From NCBI GenBank assembly GCA_016793325.1, contig JAEUKI010000043.1, positions 1 through 64,000 of the forward strand: DNA of 64,000 nucleotides, in the 5' to 3' direction. The stretch is from Myxococcales bacterium. GTDB lineage: Bacteria > Myxococcota_A > Polyangia > Polyangiales > Ga0077539. The notes beneath the pieces are model-generated. The model was not told the origin of the DNA. It worked only from the letters and a program-made list of their open reading frames with translations, and searched no databases. Made by a program: the position numbers and the translations under genes. How positions within the stretch are numbered: position 1 is the first letter of the stretch; each line of letters opens with the position of its first letter. Shown piece by piece: positions 54,620 through 63,365 of the stretch.

Positions 54620-55519
54620 TCACGAGAGCGCGCTCGCGAGCCGCTTTGCGAGCGCATCGAAGAACACTGCGAACGCGGGGACCGCTTCGAGGCGACGCTC
54701 TCGCGCGACGAGCACCAGCGGAAGATCGAGCGCCGTCAGCCCGTCGAGCTCGAGCGCGACCGTGCTTCCGCTCGAAAATTCCTGCGCCGCAAGCGCTGGG
54801 AGCAGCGCCGCATAGTGCCCCGATCGCACCGCGAGCGCCGCTTGTGGAAACGTCTCGCAGCGAAGCGCCACCCTCGGCGCGCCGACCCGCTCTTCGAACG
54901 CCTGCATCAGGTCCGGAGCCCCCGTGACACACACGAACGGCAGATCCCCGAGCGCGCGACGCGCGGCCCACCGTTTGTAGATCGCGCGCGGCGCGAAGAG
55001 CGCGTACCGAAGCGTCCCGATGCGAGCGCGCTTCATCCCGTCCTCGCGCTTTCGCGCCTTGGAGATCGCCATGTCGAACACCCCGTCGCGCACCGAGACG
55101 TAGCCTTGCGTCACGGCCGAGAGCGAGAGCTCGACGCGACCATCGTCCGCGAGCGCTTGGTGCAACGACGGGAGCACCACCCAACGGAGCACGCTGTCGC
55201 CCGCGGCGAGCGTCAGTCGCACAGGGGCCGACGCGCGCTCGCGCTTCATCGCGTCGAGCGACGACGAGAGCTCTCGAAAGAGCGCCTGCACGCGCAGCCC
55301 ATCGGGCGTGAGCTCGACGTTGCGTCCTCTGCGCGCGGTCAACTCGAAGCCGAGCGCTTCGCCGAGCTCGCGGATCTGCCGAGAGAGCTGGCTCTGTCGC
55401 GACGGGTTGCCGGGCGCGGCCTTCGCGATCCCTCCCGCGTCCGCGACGGCGAGAAAGCTCTCGATGCGCTCGAACGAGAGGCCCGCGAACGGGCGACCGA
55501 CACTTGATTCATCAGTCAT
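54620..55519 (-). CDS. LysR-family transcriptional regulator
   Basis: The 299-residue product has the LysR helix-turn-helix (SFERIESFLAVADAGGIAKA, NPSRQSQLSRQIRELGEALG) and a LysR substrate-binding domain with RLTLAAGDSVLRWVVLP, VFDMAISKA and CETFPQAALAVRSGHYAALL. The ATG at 55519 gives the normal family start, but it lacks a clear Shine-Dalgarno; a GTG at 55558 is an alternative with weak GACAGG. It is divergent from the HDAC-family gene, which it probably controls. Confidence 0.88.
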   Translation of the reverse strand: MTDESSVGRPFAGLSFERIESFLAVADAGGIAKAAPGNPSRQSQLSRQIRELGEALGFELTARRGRNVELTPDGLRVQALFRELSSSLDAMKRERASAPVRLTLAAGDSVLRWVVLPSLHQALADDGRVELSLSAVTQGYVSVRDGVFDMAISKARKREDGMKRARIGTLRYALFAPRAIYKRWAARRALGDLPFVCVTGAPDLMQAFEERVGAPRVALRCETFPQAALAVRSGHYAALLPALAAQEFSSGSTVALELDGLTALDLPLVLVARERRLEAVPAFAVFFDALAKRLASALS

Positions 55520-55520
55520 G

Positions 55521-55544
55521 GATGTGACTGTACATCGGCTTGTA
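55521..55544. promoter_or_regulatory. overlapping palindromes, candidate LysR operator
   Basis: GATGT-N6-ACATC (55521-55536) and TACA-N6-TGTA (55531-55544) overlap in the 72-bp gap between the divergent LysR and HDAC-family genes. LysR proteins often bind T-N11-A type dyads here. The first dyad has T-N11-A-like spacing within it. Binding is inferred. Confidence 0.4.
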
Positions 55545-55591
55545 GAGCCATGATTCACGCCGTACCTGTCCCGTCACGAGAGAGGTGAACC

Positions 55592-56455
55592 GTGAAGAAG
55601 CAGCCCGCGATGACCGTGATCTACAGCGAGCGAATGCTGGCCCCAGCGCAAGGCGGCTCTCCGAGCGCCGCGAAGCCCGCGGAGGTCGTCGCGGGGTGGA
55701 AGCGCGAGGGATTCTCCTTGCGAATCGTCGAGCCTCAGCCGGCGACGCTCGAGGAGCTGTCGCTCGCGCACGACCGCCGGTACGTCGAGGACGTCCTGGA
55801 GCTGCGGCATCCCAACGGATTCGGGACCCTCGATCCCGCCGTCGCCGCGTCGCTCCCGTACACGAGCGGCGCGATGCTGTCGGGCGCGCGGATCGCGCTC
55901 GCCGAGCGATCGGCGGTGTGCGCTCCCGTGTCGGGCTTTCACCACGCGCAGTGGGACAACGCGTGGGGCTACTGCACGTTCAACGGGCTCTTGGTCACGG
56001 CGCTCGCGCTGCGGGGCGCGGGGCTCGTGCGTCGCGTGGCGATCATCGACTGCGACCAGCACGACGGCGATGGAACCACGGCGATCATCGATCGGCTGGG
56101 CGCTTCGTCTTGGGTGCACCACTTTTCAACAGGCGCGCACTTTCATCGCCCCTCGGAGGTGTCAGCCTTCTTCGCGCGCCTGTCCTCGGAGCTTCGCGCG
56201 ATCCGAGACGTGGACCTCGTGCTGTATCAAGCGGGCGCGGACCCGCACGTCAACGACCCGCTCGGAGGGTGGCTGACGACGCGACAGCTCCGCACGCGCG
56301 ACGCGTGTGTGTTCGAAGCGGCCTTCGAGCAGGACCTCCCGCTCGTGTGGAACCTCGCGGGCGGCTACCAATACGACGCCGCCGGAGGCATCGGTCCCGT
56401 GCTCGAGATCCATCGAAACACAGCGCTCGAGCACCTGCGCGTGTTCGTGCAGTGA
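55592..56455 (+). CDS. histone deacetylase-family deacylase
   Basis: The 287-residue product has the HDAC/acetylpolyamine amidohydrolase fold motifs: PVSGFHHAQWDN (catalytic His pair), IDCDQHDGDGT (zinc-binding Asp/His) and YQAGADPHVNDPLGG (second Asp). The family removes acetyl or other acyl groups from lysine or polyamines. The GTG start at 55592 follows GAGAGGTGA. It is divergent from a LysR regulator. The exact substrate is unknown. Confidence 0.88.
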   Translation: MKKQPAMTVIYSERMLAPAQGGSPSAAKPAEVVAGWKREGFSLRIVEPQPATLEELSLAHDRRYVEDVLELRHPNGFGTLDPAVAASLPYTSGAMLSGARIALAERSAVCAPVSGFHHAQWDNAWGYCTFNGLLVTALALRGAGLVRRVAIIDCDQHDGDGTTAIIDRLGASSWVHHFSTGAHFHRPSEVSAFFARLSSELRAIRDVDLVLYQAGADPHVNDPLGGWLTTRQLRTRDACVFEAAFEQDLPLVWNLAGGYQYDAAGGIGPVLEIHRNTALEHLRVFVQ

Positions 56456-56460
56456 GCGGT

Positions 56461-56910
56461 TCAGCCGAGGCTCCACAGGGGCTTCCACGCGGGAGGCATC
56501 GACGCGCGGCGACAGCCGATGCAGTCCTCGATCACGTCGAGCCCAGCGTCGAGCAACGCGCGCTCGACGCCCTCGTCGAGCAGCCCAGACTGGACCCAAA
56601 CGACCTTGGGCCGGAGCGCGACGATCGCGTCGACGTACGCAGCGAGGGCGTCGGCTCGCACCCACACATTCAACACGTCGACGGGCCCTTCGACGGCGGC
56701 GAGCGAGCGGAGCACCGGTCGTCCGAGGATCGTATCGACCTCGGGGTAGCGCGTCACGACCGGGACGACCTCGTAGCCCACTTGCGACAGATAGAGCGGG
56801 ATCCCGTAGGCGTCGAGCGAACGGCGGGACTCGGGTTTGATTCCGAGCACCACAATTCTTCGAGCGTCGCGGAGGCGCTGCTCGATGAGGTCTGCGTCGC
56901 TGATCAGCAC
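56461..56910 (-). CDS. CoA-binding domain protein (YccU type)
   Basis: The 149-residue product is a single Rossmann CoA-binding domain: RRIVVLGIKPESRRSLDAYG, IPLYLSQVGYEVVPVV, VDVLNVWVRADALAAYVDAI, PKVVWVQSGLLDEGVERALL and the C-terminal DCIGCRRAS. It matches the small stand-alone CoA_binding family to which E. coli YccU belongs. The physiological role is not established. It starts with GTG and converges with the HDAC-family gene. Confidence 0.88.
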   Translation of the reverse strand: MLISDADLIEQRLRDARRIVVLGIKPESRRSLDAYGIPLYLSQVGYEVVPVVTRYPEVDTILGRPVLRSLAAVEGPVDVLNVWVRADALAAYVDAIVALRPKVVWVQSGLLDEGVERALLDAGLDVIEDCIGCRRASMPPAWKPLWSLG

Positions 56911-56964
56911 CGCGGCCTCGAGCAGTCTGTCACAGCGCGCAGGGAGCGCGAATTTCTCGGGATT

Positions 56965-57660
56965 TCAGCGCTTTTCGAACTGCTTGTTGCCAAAGAGGTT
57001 CGCGCGCTCTTCTTCGGTCATCGGCCCGCGCTTGGTCTTGTCCTTGAGCAGGTCGAGCCCGCGCTCGACCGCCGGACGCGACTCGATGGCCGTGAGCCAG
57101 CGATCGACCGCCGCCCACTCTTTGCGTTCGAAGCCGAAGCGCGACAGCCCGCGCACCCACGGAAACGTCGCCATGTCCGCCAACCCGTACTCGCCCGCCA
57201 TGAACTCGGATTGACCGAGGCGCTTGTCGAGGACGCCGACGAGCCTCCGCACTTCGTTGCTGTACCGCTCGATCGCGTAGGGAATCTGCTCCTTGGCGTA
57301 CACTTTGAAGTGGCCGAGCTGCCCGAACATCGGCCCGATCGCCGACATCTGCCAGAGGAGCCACTCGTGCGTGAGCGCTCGCTCTCGGGGCGTCTTCGGC
57401 CAGAACGAGCCCGTCTTCTCCGCGAGGTACCAGAGGATGGCCCCCGACTCGAACACCGTGATGGGCGCCCCGTCGCCCTCGTGATCGACGATGACGGGCA
57501 TGCGGTGGTTGGGGTTCATCGCGAGAAAATCAGGCTTGAACTGATCTCCAGCGGTGATGTCCACGGGCACGACCTCGTACGGGATCGCGGCCTCTTCGAG
57601 GTAGATGGAGATCTTGTGCGCGTTGGGCGTCGGCCAAGCGTAGAGCGTGATGGGCTTCAT
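56965..57660 (-). CDS. glutathione S-transferase (YfcG/Ure2p-like)
   Basis: The 231-residue product has a thioredoxin-fold N-terminal domain (ITLYAWPTPNAHKISIYLEE, NPNHRMPVIVDHEGD) and an alpha-helical C-terminal domain (HEWLLWQMSAIGPMFGQLGH, GLADMATFPWVRGLSRFGFE). The TPNAHK segment is typical of nucleophile-Asn Nu-class proteins, as in YfcG. The likely roles are disulfide-bond reduction or detoxification; glutathione dependence is assumed from the family. The ATG at 57660 starts the fold directly; upstream extension looks non-coding. Confidence 0.9.
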   Translation of the reverse strand: MKPITLYAWPTPNAHKISIYLEEAAIPYEVVPVDITAGDQFKPDFLAMNPNHRMPVIVDHEGDGAPITVFESGAILWYLAEKTGSFWPKTPRERALTHEWLLWQMSAIGPMFGQLGHFKVYAKEQIPYAIERYSNEVRRLVGVLDKRLGQSEFMAGEYGLADMATFPWVRGLSRFGFERKEWAAVDRWLTAIESRPAVERGLDLLKDKTKRGPMTEEERANLFGNKQFEKR

Positions 57661-57847
57661 GACGGCCGACGGTATGGGGCAACAGAGCGCGACGCCAAGG
57701 CCAACCCCCAATCACCCAGAGCCCCGTCCGTCGCTTCGTACGCAGCAACGCAGCGCGTCGCCGTTGATCGCGCGAAGTTCGCGAACGGGCTGCTCGTGAG
57801 CGCCCCCGATGTACGCCGCCGCGGCGCTCAGCGTAGCGCCGATGATC

Positions 57848-59026
57848 TCACGCGCGAACGAGCTCGATCTTGGTGATCTCGGCCGGAGCCGCGAGGCGCA
57901 TGGGCGGGCCCCAATAGCCCGTTCCACGGGAGACGTACACCTGCGTGCCTCCGTGCTGGTAGAGCCCCGCGACGTAGGGCTGCTGGAGCTTCACGAGGAA
58001 GTGAATCGGCGCGATTTGCCCGCCGTGCGTGTGTCCCGAGAGCACGAGGTCCGGCGCGTAGCGCTCGGCCTTCGTCACCTGCCGCGGCTGGTGCGCGAGC
58101 AAGACGACAGGGCGAGAGTCGTCGCGACCGCCGAGGGCGCGCTCGTAGTCCGCGCCGTGATCGCCGCCGAACTGGTGCGCGCTCGCGTCATCGACGCCCG
58201 CGAGGTCGAAGCCGTCGTCTCCGCCGATACGCACGCGCTCGTTGCGCAGCGGCTTCACGCCGAGCGTGCGCAAGTACGCGAGCCAGTCGTCGGCGCCCGA
58301 GTAGTACTCGTGGTTTCCCGTGACGAAATACACGCCGTCGCGCGCGCGGAGGTCCGCGAGCGGCCGCACGTGATCGCCGAGCTGCGCGACCGATCCGTCG
58401 ACGAGGTCGCCGGTGATCACCACGAGGTCCGGCGACTCGGCGTTGACCGAGGCGACTACGCGCTCGAGAAACGTCCGATCGAGCGTCGGCCCGATGTGCA
58501 CGTCCGTGAGCTGAACGATCTTGTAGCCGCTCATGCGCGCCGAGAGCTTGGGAAGCACGATCCGCAGCGGCTTGACCCCGGTCTTCTGCGCGGCCGAGAC
58601 GATCCCCGAGAGCGAGAGCCCTGCCCCGACGAGGGCGGCCAACGCGGCGCTCGCGCGGGCGAGGCTCAAGCGCTTGGCGGGATCGGCCAGCGAATCTCCA
58701 GCCAACGTCGCGATCACCTTGCGCGCGAGGTCCGCGCCCGCGGTCGACACGAAGAGCAGAAACATGGTCCCCATCCACAAGAACGCAGTCCACGCGAGGG
58801 GCTTCATCGCCTCGCGCGGGAGCATTCGAAACGCGATCATCGTGACGGGGATCGAGAGCGCGAGCAGGACCAGCGCGACCGTCGCGATCGTCCCGTAGGG
58901 CGCCGGGAGCGCGGCGTCGCGAACGAGCCGGGCCCAGAGATAGTAGTGCGTCCCGTAGGTGAGCGAGCTCATCACCAGGAGCATCACGACGATTCGAAGA
59001 GGGGACATCGAGGGGGTTGGTTTCAT
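57848..59026 (-). CDS. membrane-anchored metallophosphoesterase
   Basis: The 392-residue product has four N-terminal membrane segments (about 10-135) and a C-terminal metallophosphoesterase domain with all five motifs: QLTDVHIG, VITGDLVDG, VTGNHEYYSGA, a HQPRQV His and SGHTHGGQIAP. The arrangement fits the YkuE/UDP-diacylglucosamine-like phosphoesterases facing the periplasm or cytoplasm. It binds two metal ions; the substrate is unknown. It is divergent from glgP with 68 bp between starts. Confidence 0.9.
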   Translation of the reverse strand: MKPTPSMSPLRIVVMLLVMSSLTYGTHYYLWARLVRDAALPAPYGTIATVALVLLALSIPVTMIAFRMLPREAMKPLAWTAFLWMGTMFLLFVSTAGADLARKVIATLAGDSLADPAKRLSLARASAALAALVGAGLSLSGIVSAAQKTGVKPLRIVLPKLSARMSGYKIVQLTDVHIGPTLDRTFLERVVASVNAESPDLVVITGDLVDGSVAQLGDHVRPLADLRARDGVYFVTGNHEYYSGADDWLAYLRTLGVKPLRNERVRIGGDDGFDLAGVDDASAHQFGGDHGADYERALGGRDDSRPVVLLAHQPRQVTKAERYAPDLVLSGHTHGGQIAPIHFLVKLQQPYVAGLYQHGGTQVYVSRGTGYWGPPMRLAAPAEITKIELVRA

Positions 59027-59094
59027 GGATGTCGCACAGAGCGATCGGTGGCTCTATCGAGAGAGCCATAAGAAATGTGAAGCTCCGCGGCGCA

Positions 59095-61578
59095 ATGAGC
59101 GATCGACACTCCACTGTGCCCGAGTCCGAGAAGGTTGTGATCGTCGAGGACGACCGCACGAGCATGGTGAGGGACGCGCTTCACCGCGCGTTTCTCGACC
59201 ACCTTGCGTACATGCGCGGCCGTCAACTCGAGAGCGCGACGAGCCTCGATCGACTGCACGCGCTGTCCTTCGTCGTGCGCGATCGGCTGATGGCCCGCTG
59301 GGCCGCGACGCGCAAGAAGCTCAACTCCGAGAAGAAAAAGCGCGTCTACTACCTGTCCGCGGAGTTTCTGCTCGGGAGGCTGCTCGCGAGCAACCTCCAC
59401 GCGCTCGGGCTCTACGACGAGATGCGCTCGATCCTCGCGGAGCTGAAGGTCGACCTCTCGGACCTCGTCGAGAAGGAGCCCGACGCGGGGCTCGGCAACG
59501 GCGGCCTCGGTCGTCTCGCGGCGTGTTTTCTCGACTCGATGGCGACGCTCGGGCTCAACGGGTACGGCTACGGGATCCGGTACGAGTTCGGGATCTTCGA
59601 GCAAGCGTTCAAGAACGGCTGGCAGCACGAGAAGCCCGACGAGTGGCTCCGCTTCGGAAATCCCTGGGAAATCGTTCGCCCCGAGCACACCGTCGAAGTG
59701 AATTTCTACGGCCGCTGCGTCGAGAGCGCCGACCGCGCGGGACGCTTCAACGTGCAGTGGGTCGACACGCAGAAGGTGCTCGGCGTTCCGTACGACACGC
59801 TCGTGGCGGGCTACGGAAACGGGATGGTGAACACGCTTCGCCTCTGGCAAGCGCGCTCGTCGAACGAGTTCGACTTCGGGCTCTTCAACGACGGCGACTA
59901 CGTGCGCGCGGTCGAAGACAAGACCTCGAGCGAAGTGATCTCGAAGGTGCTCTACCCCAACGACCACAACCAAGCGGGGCGCGAGCTGCGGCTCAAACAA
60001 GAGTACTTCTTCGTCGCGTGCGCGGTGCACGACATCGTCCGGAGGCACTTCAAGCGCGGCGGGATCGCCCATGATTTCGCCAAGCGAAACGCGATTCAGC
60101 TCAACGACACGCACCCCGCGATCGCCGTCGCCGAGCTCATGCGCGTGCTCATCGACGAGCACCACATCCCGTGGGACGCCGCGTGGGAGATCACCGTCGC
60201 GACCTTCGGGTACACCAACCACACGCTGCTCGCCGAGGCGCTCGAGAAGTGGTCCGTGGCGCTCTTCGAGCGGCTGCTCCCGAGGCACCTGCAGATCATC
60301 TACGAGGTCAATCGACGCTTTCTGCGGCAGGTGTCCATTCGCTTTCCCGGCGACGAAGCGCGGCTCCGTCGCATGAGCCTCATCGAAGAGGGAACGGAGC
60401 GAAAGGTTCGCATGGCCTACCTCGCCGTCGTCGGCTCGCACCAGGTCAACGGCGTCGCCGCGCTGCACACGCGGCTGCTCAAAGAGACCGTGCTCAGCGA
60501 TTTCGCCGAGTACGACCCCGAGAAGTTCTCGAACAAGACCAACGGAGTCACCCCGCGTCGGTGGATTCGTCAGTGCAACCCGAGGCTCGCTTCGATGCTC
60601 ACCGAGCTCGTGGGCCCTGGCTGGGAGACGGACCTCGATCGGCTCCGCGAGCTCGAGAAGCACGCGGACGACGATCAAGTGATCGATCGCCTCGCGGCCA
60701 TCAAGCGCGCGAACAAGAGCGACTTCTCGAACTACTGCGCCGAGACGTACGAGCACAAGCTCGACCCGAACACGCTCTTCGACGTGCAAATCAAGCGATT
60801 GCACGAGTACAAGCGGCAGCTGCTCAACGCGCTGCACATCGTGAGGCTCTACCTCGACATCAAGCGCGACCCGCGGTCGGTGCAAGCGCCGAGGACGTTC
60901 TTGTTCGGCGCGAAGGCCGCGCCTGGATACAAGTCCGCCAAGCTGATCATCAAGCTCATCAACTCGATCGCGTCGGTGATCGGGCAAGACTCGTCGGTCA
61001 AGGGACTGCTCGACGTGTTCTTCGTCCCCAACTATCGAGTCTCGCTTGCGGAGCGCATGATTCCTGCGTCGGATCTCTCTGAGCAGATCTCGACCGCCGG
61101 CAAAGAGGCCTCGGGCACCGGCAACATGAAGTTCGCCATGAACGGCGCGCTCACGATCGGGACGCTCGACGGCGCGAACATCGAGATCCGCGAAGCCGTC
61201 GGCGCAGAGAACTTTTTCTTGTTCGGACTCACGGCGGACGAAGTGACTGCGCGGCTCGCCAACGGCTACCAGCCGCGCGCCATCTACGAGAGCAACGAGC
61301 GGCTGCGCGAGGTGCTCGACCTCATCGCGTCGGGCTTCTTCGAGCCCGAAAATCGCACGGTGTTTCGCCCGCTCGTCGACGACCTGCTCGCGCGCGACCC
61401 CTACATGCTCCTCGCGGACTTCGACGCGTACGTGTCCTGCCAACAAGCGGTCAGCGAGCGCTACCAAGACACGCGCGGCTGGCACCGCATGGCGCTTCGC
61501 AACATCGCGAAGATGGGCCCGTTCTCGAGCGATCGAACCATCTACGAGTACGCCCACGAAATCTGGGGCGCGCTGTAA
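59095..61578 (+). CDS. glgP: glycogen phosphorylase
   Basis: The 827-residue product is a full-length GT35 phosphorylase. It starts with the usual N-terminal region (RVYYLSAEFLLGRLLASNLH), the glycogen-site DAGLGNGGLGRLAACFLDSM and the pyridoxal-phosphate site EASGTGNMKFAMNGALT (Lys679) followed by TIGTLDGANIEI. It releases glucose-1-phosphate from glycogen. No regulatory-phosphorylation N-terminus was seen. The ATG at 59095 lies after a non-conserved stretch; an upstream frame to 59017 would overlap the divergent phosphoesterase start. Confidence 0.95.
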   Translation: MSDRHSTVPESEKVVIVEDDRTSMVRDALHRAFLDHLAYMRGRQLESATSLDRLHALSFVVRDRLMARWAATRKKLNSEKKKRVYYLSAEFLLGRLLASNLHALGLYDEMRSILAELKVDLSDLVEKEPDAGLGNGGLGRLAACFLDSMATLGLNGYGYGIRYEFGIFEQAFKNGWQHEKPDEWLRFGNPWEIVRPEHTVEVNFYGRCVESADRAGRFNVQWVDTQKVLGVPYDTLVAGYGNGMVNTLRLWQARSSNEFDFGLFNDGDYVRAVEDKTSSEVISKVLYPNDHNQAGRELRLKQEYFFVACAVHDIVRRHFKRGGIAHDFAKRNAIQLNDTHPAIAVAELMRVLIDEHHIPWDAAWEITVATFGYTNHTLLAEALEKWSVALFERLLPRHLQIIYEVNRRFLRQVSIRFPGDEARLRRMSLIEEGTERKVRMAYLAVVGSHQVNGVAALHTRLLKETVLSDFAEYDPEKFSNKTNGVTPRRWIRQCNPRLASMLTELVGPGWETDLDRLRELEKHADDDQVIDRLAAIKRANKSDFSNYCAETYEHKLDPNTLFDVQIKRLHEYKRQLLNALHIVRLYLDIKRDPRSVQAPRTFLFGAKAAPGYKSAKLIIKLINSIASVIGQDSSVKGLLDVFFVPNYRVSLAERMIPASDLSEQISTAGKEASGTGNMKFAMNGALTIGTLDGANIEIREAVGAENFFLFGLTADEVTARLANGYQPRAIYESNERLREVLDLIASGFFEPENRTVFRPLVDDLLARDPYMLLADFDAYVSCQQAVSERYQDTRGWHRMALRNIAKMGPFSSDRTIYEYAHEIWGAL

Positions 61579-61634
61579 GTCACGGCGTCGACGCGTGGCG
61601 CTCGCAGCGCGCGAACCGTATTCTCCGCAGCGCT

Positions 61635-62639
61635 TTGACGACGATTCACGCGCTCGAAGTCGAGAGGTTTCGCGACTTCATTCGCCGTCGACACCCGTCG
61701 ACCGCGGACGCCTTTCGTCCGCTGTCGTTCGGCGCAAAGACCGGTCGATCGCTGCTCGACGAACGGGTGTCCGACGAGCTCGTCTTCGAGGACTGGGCGC
61801 TCGCGCTGCGCGCGGCGCGCGATCCTGCGATTCCGATCGAGTTCGGCGCGACGACGCGCGTCGCGGACATGGGGCTCCTCGGGTTTGCGCTTCTCACAGC
61901 GCCGACGATCGGCGCGGCGATCGATCGAGCGGTGAGATTTCAGGCTCTGAGCTCCACGTCGGGGACGACCCAGGTCTCGATCGAACGCGACTCGGTCACC
62001 CTGCGCTGGCTGAGATCCGCGCCGCGAACGCTCGGCGTACGCTGCGCCAACGAGACCGTGATCGCAGAGTTCGTCGCGCTCAACCGCGAGATCGCCCCGT
62101 GTCGCCCGAGCGCCATTCAGTTTGCGCACCCAGCGCCCAGCGACACGCGCGCGCATCGTGCCTTCTTCGACGCGCCCATCACTTGGAACGCCCCTGTCGA
62201 TCAGGTCACCTGGCCCGCTTCGTTGCTCGATCGCGTTCCGCGCGGAGCAGACCGAGAGCTGTCTGCGTACTTCGATGACGCCGCGGCGCGACGACTCGCG
62301 GAGCTTCGCTTCGACGCCCCGATCGATGAGCGCGTCCGCCACGAGATTCGTCGAAGAATTTCTGAAGGAACGCCGAAGCTCCGCGACGTCGCGCTCGCCC
62401 TCGGAGAGAGCGAAGACAGCGTTCAGCGCGCGCTGCAGCGGGTCGACACCTCGTTTCGTGCGCTCGTCGACGACGTTCGACGAGCGGTCGCCGCCGAGCT
62501 GCTCGAGCGCAAAGATCTGTCGCTCACCGAAGTGGCGTTTCTCCTGGGATTTTCCGAGCTGAGCGCCTTCTCGCGGGCGTATCGACGCTGGTTCGGACGA
62601 GCGCCGTTTCGCGCCCGCGGGTCAAGCGATCCGCGGTAG
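61635..62639 (+). CDS. AraC-family transcriptional regulator
   Basis: The 334-residue product has an AraC_binding_2/arabinose-operon-like N-terminal domain (SFGAKTGRSLLDERVSDELV, GLLGFALLTAPTIGAAIDRA) and a C-terminal AraC double HTH (KLRDVALALGESEDSVQRAL, SLTEVAFLLGFSELSAFSRA, YRRWFGRAPF). It starts with TTG, which is unusual, but the frame leads into the domain. It lies 43 bp upstream of a small barrel-like exported protein that it may control. Confidence 0.85.
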   Translation: MTTIHALEVERFRDFIRRRHPSTADAFRPLSFGAKTGRSLLDERVSDELVFEDWALALRAARDPAIPIEFGATTRVADMGLLGFALLTAPTIGAAIDRAVRFQALSSTSGTTQVSIERDSVTLRWLRSAPRTLGVRCANETVIAEFVALNREIAPCRPSAIQFAHPAPSDTRAHRAFFDAPITWNAPVDQVTWPASLLDRVPRGADRELSAYFDDAAARRLAELRFDAPIDERVRHEIRRRISEGTPKLRDVALALGESEDSVQRALQRVDTSFRALVDDVRRAVAAELLERKDLSLTEVAFLLGFSELSAFSRAYRRWFGRAPFRARGSSDPR

Positions 62640-62682
62640 CCGGTCAAGCGCCACGCGCGCGCACGCGCTCTGCTCGTGACGA

Positions 62683-63342
62683 ATGGTCAACGCACGTTGG
62701 AAGGCGACGCTCGCCCTGCTTTGCGCGATCGCAGAAGCCCCCGCAGCCCACGCACAGGAGGCCGATCCGCACGGGCCGTCGGCGCCGGCGAACCGCTTCG
62801 CGCACCGATTTCGACTCGAGGCGCACACGCCGCTGCTTCAACTCTCCGCGCACGCCGGACTCCTTCAGCCGATCCTCTTGCGCGGATTCAACGCGGCCCT
62901 CGATGTGCGCGTTCGACGATTCGTCCTCTCGTACAGTCACGGCGAGGGGATCGAGGGGCTCGAAGCGCTCGGGGCCCTGACGCCCACCGCGCAGAGCCGC
63001 GGAGCAACGCTCTCGATGCCGTTCTCTACAGGAGGCGGCGTCGGAGTCACGCTCATCGACGAGCTCTACGTGCTGCTCGACGTGAAGTTTCATCGCTATG
63101 CGCTGGTCGACGGGGACCAACGCGTCGAGTACTCGACGCTGACGCTCGGCGGAGAAGTCGGCTACCGTCTATTTCTTTGGAAGGGCGCTCACCTCGCGCT
63201 CGCCGTCCGGTACTGGCCAAACGTCTGGACTTCGATCCCGAACGGAACTGCCGTGCGCGGCGAGAGCCACAGGGCCGCCGAGCAAGGCTTTCACGGGCTC
63301 TTCGCGAACATGCTCTTCGGCTGGGCGTTCGATGTCCTGTGA
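62683..63342 (+). CDS. small exported outer-membrane-type protein
   Basis: The 219-residue product has a signal peptide (ATLALLCAIAEAPAAHAQ) and a mostly beta remainder (RLEAHTPLLQLSAHAGLLQP, GVGVTLIDELYVLLDVKFHR, TLGGEVGYRLFLWKGAHLAL) ending in GWAFDVL, a Phe-containing terminus that fits outer-membrane barrel proteins. No family is recognised. It follows the AraC gene on the same strand. Confidence 0.78.
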   Translation: MVNARWKATLALLCAIAEAPAAHAQEADPHGPSAPANRFAHRFRLEAHTPLLQLSAHAGLLQPILLRGFNAALDVRVRRFVLSYSHGEGIEGLEALGALTPTAQSRGATLSMPFSTGGGVGVTLIDELYVLLDVKFHRYALVDGDQRVEYSTLTLGGEVGYRLFLWKGAHLALAVRYWPNVWTSIPNGTAVRGESHRAAEQGFHGLFANMLFGWAFDVL

Positions 63343-63365
63343 TCTCGAGGAGCGGCGCAGACCGC

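Noticed and set aside
59023..61557. 844-codon minus-strand open frame
   Set aside because: It is the exact antisense of glycogen phosphorylase, which has all catalytic motifs.
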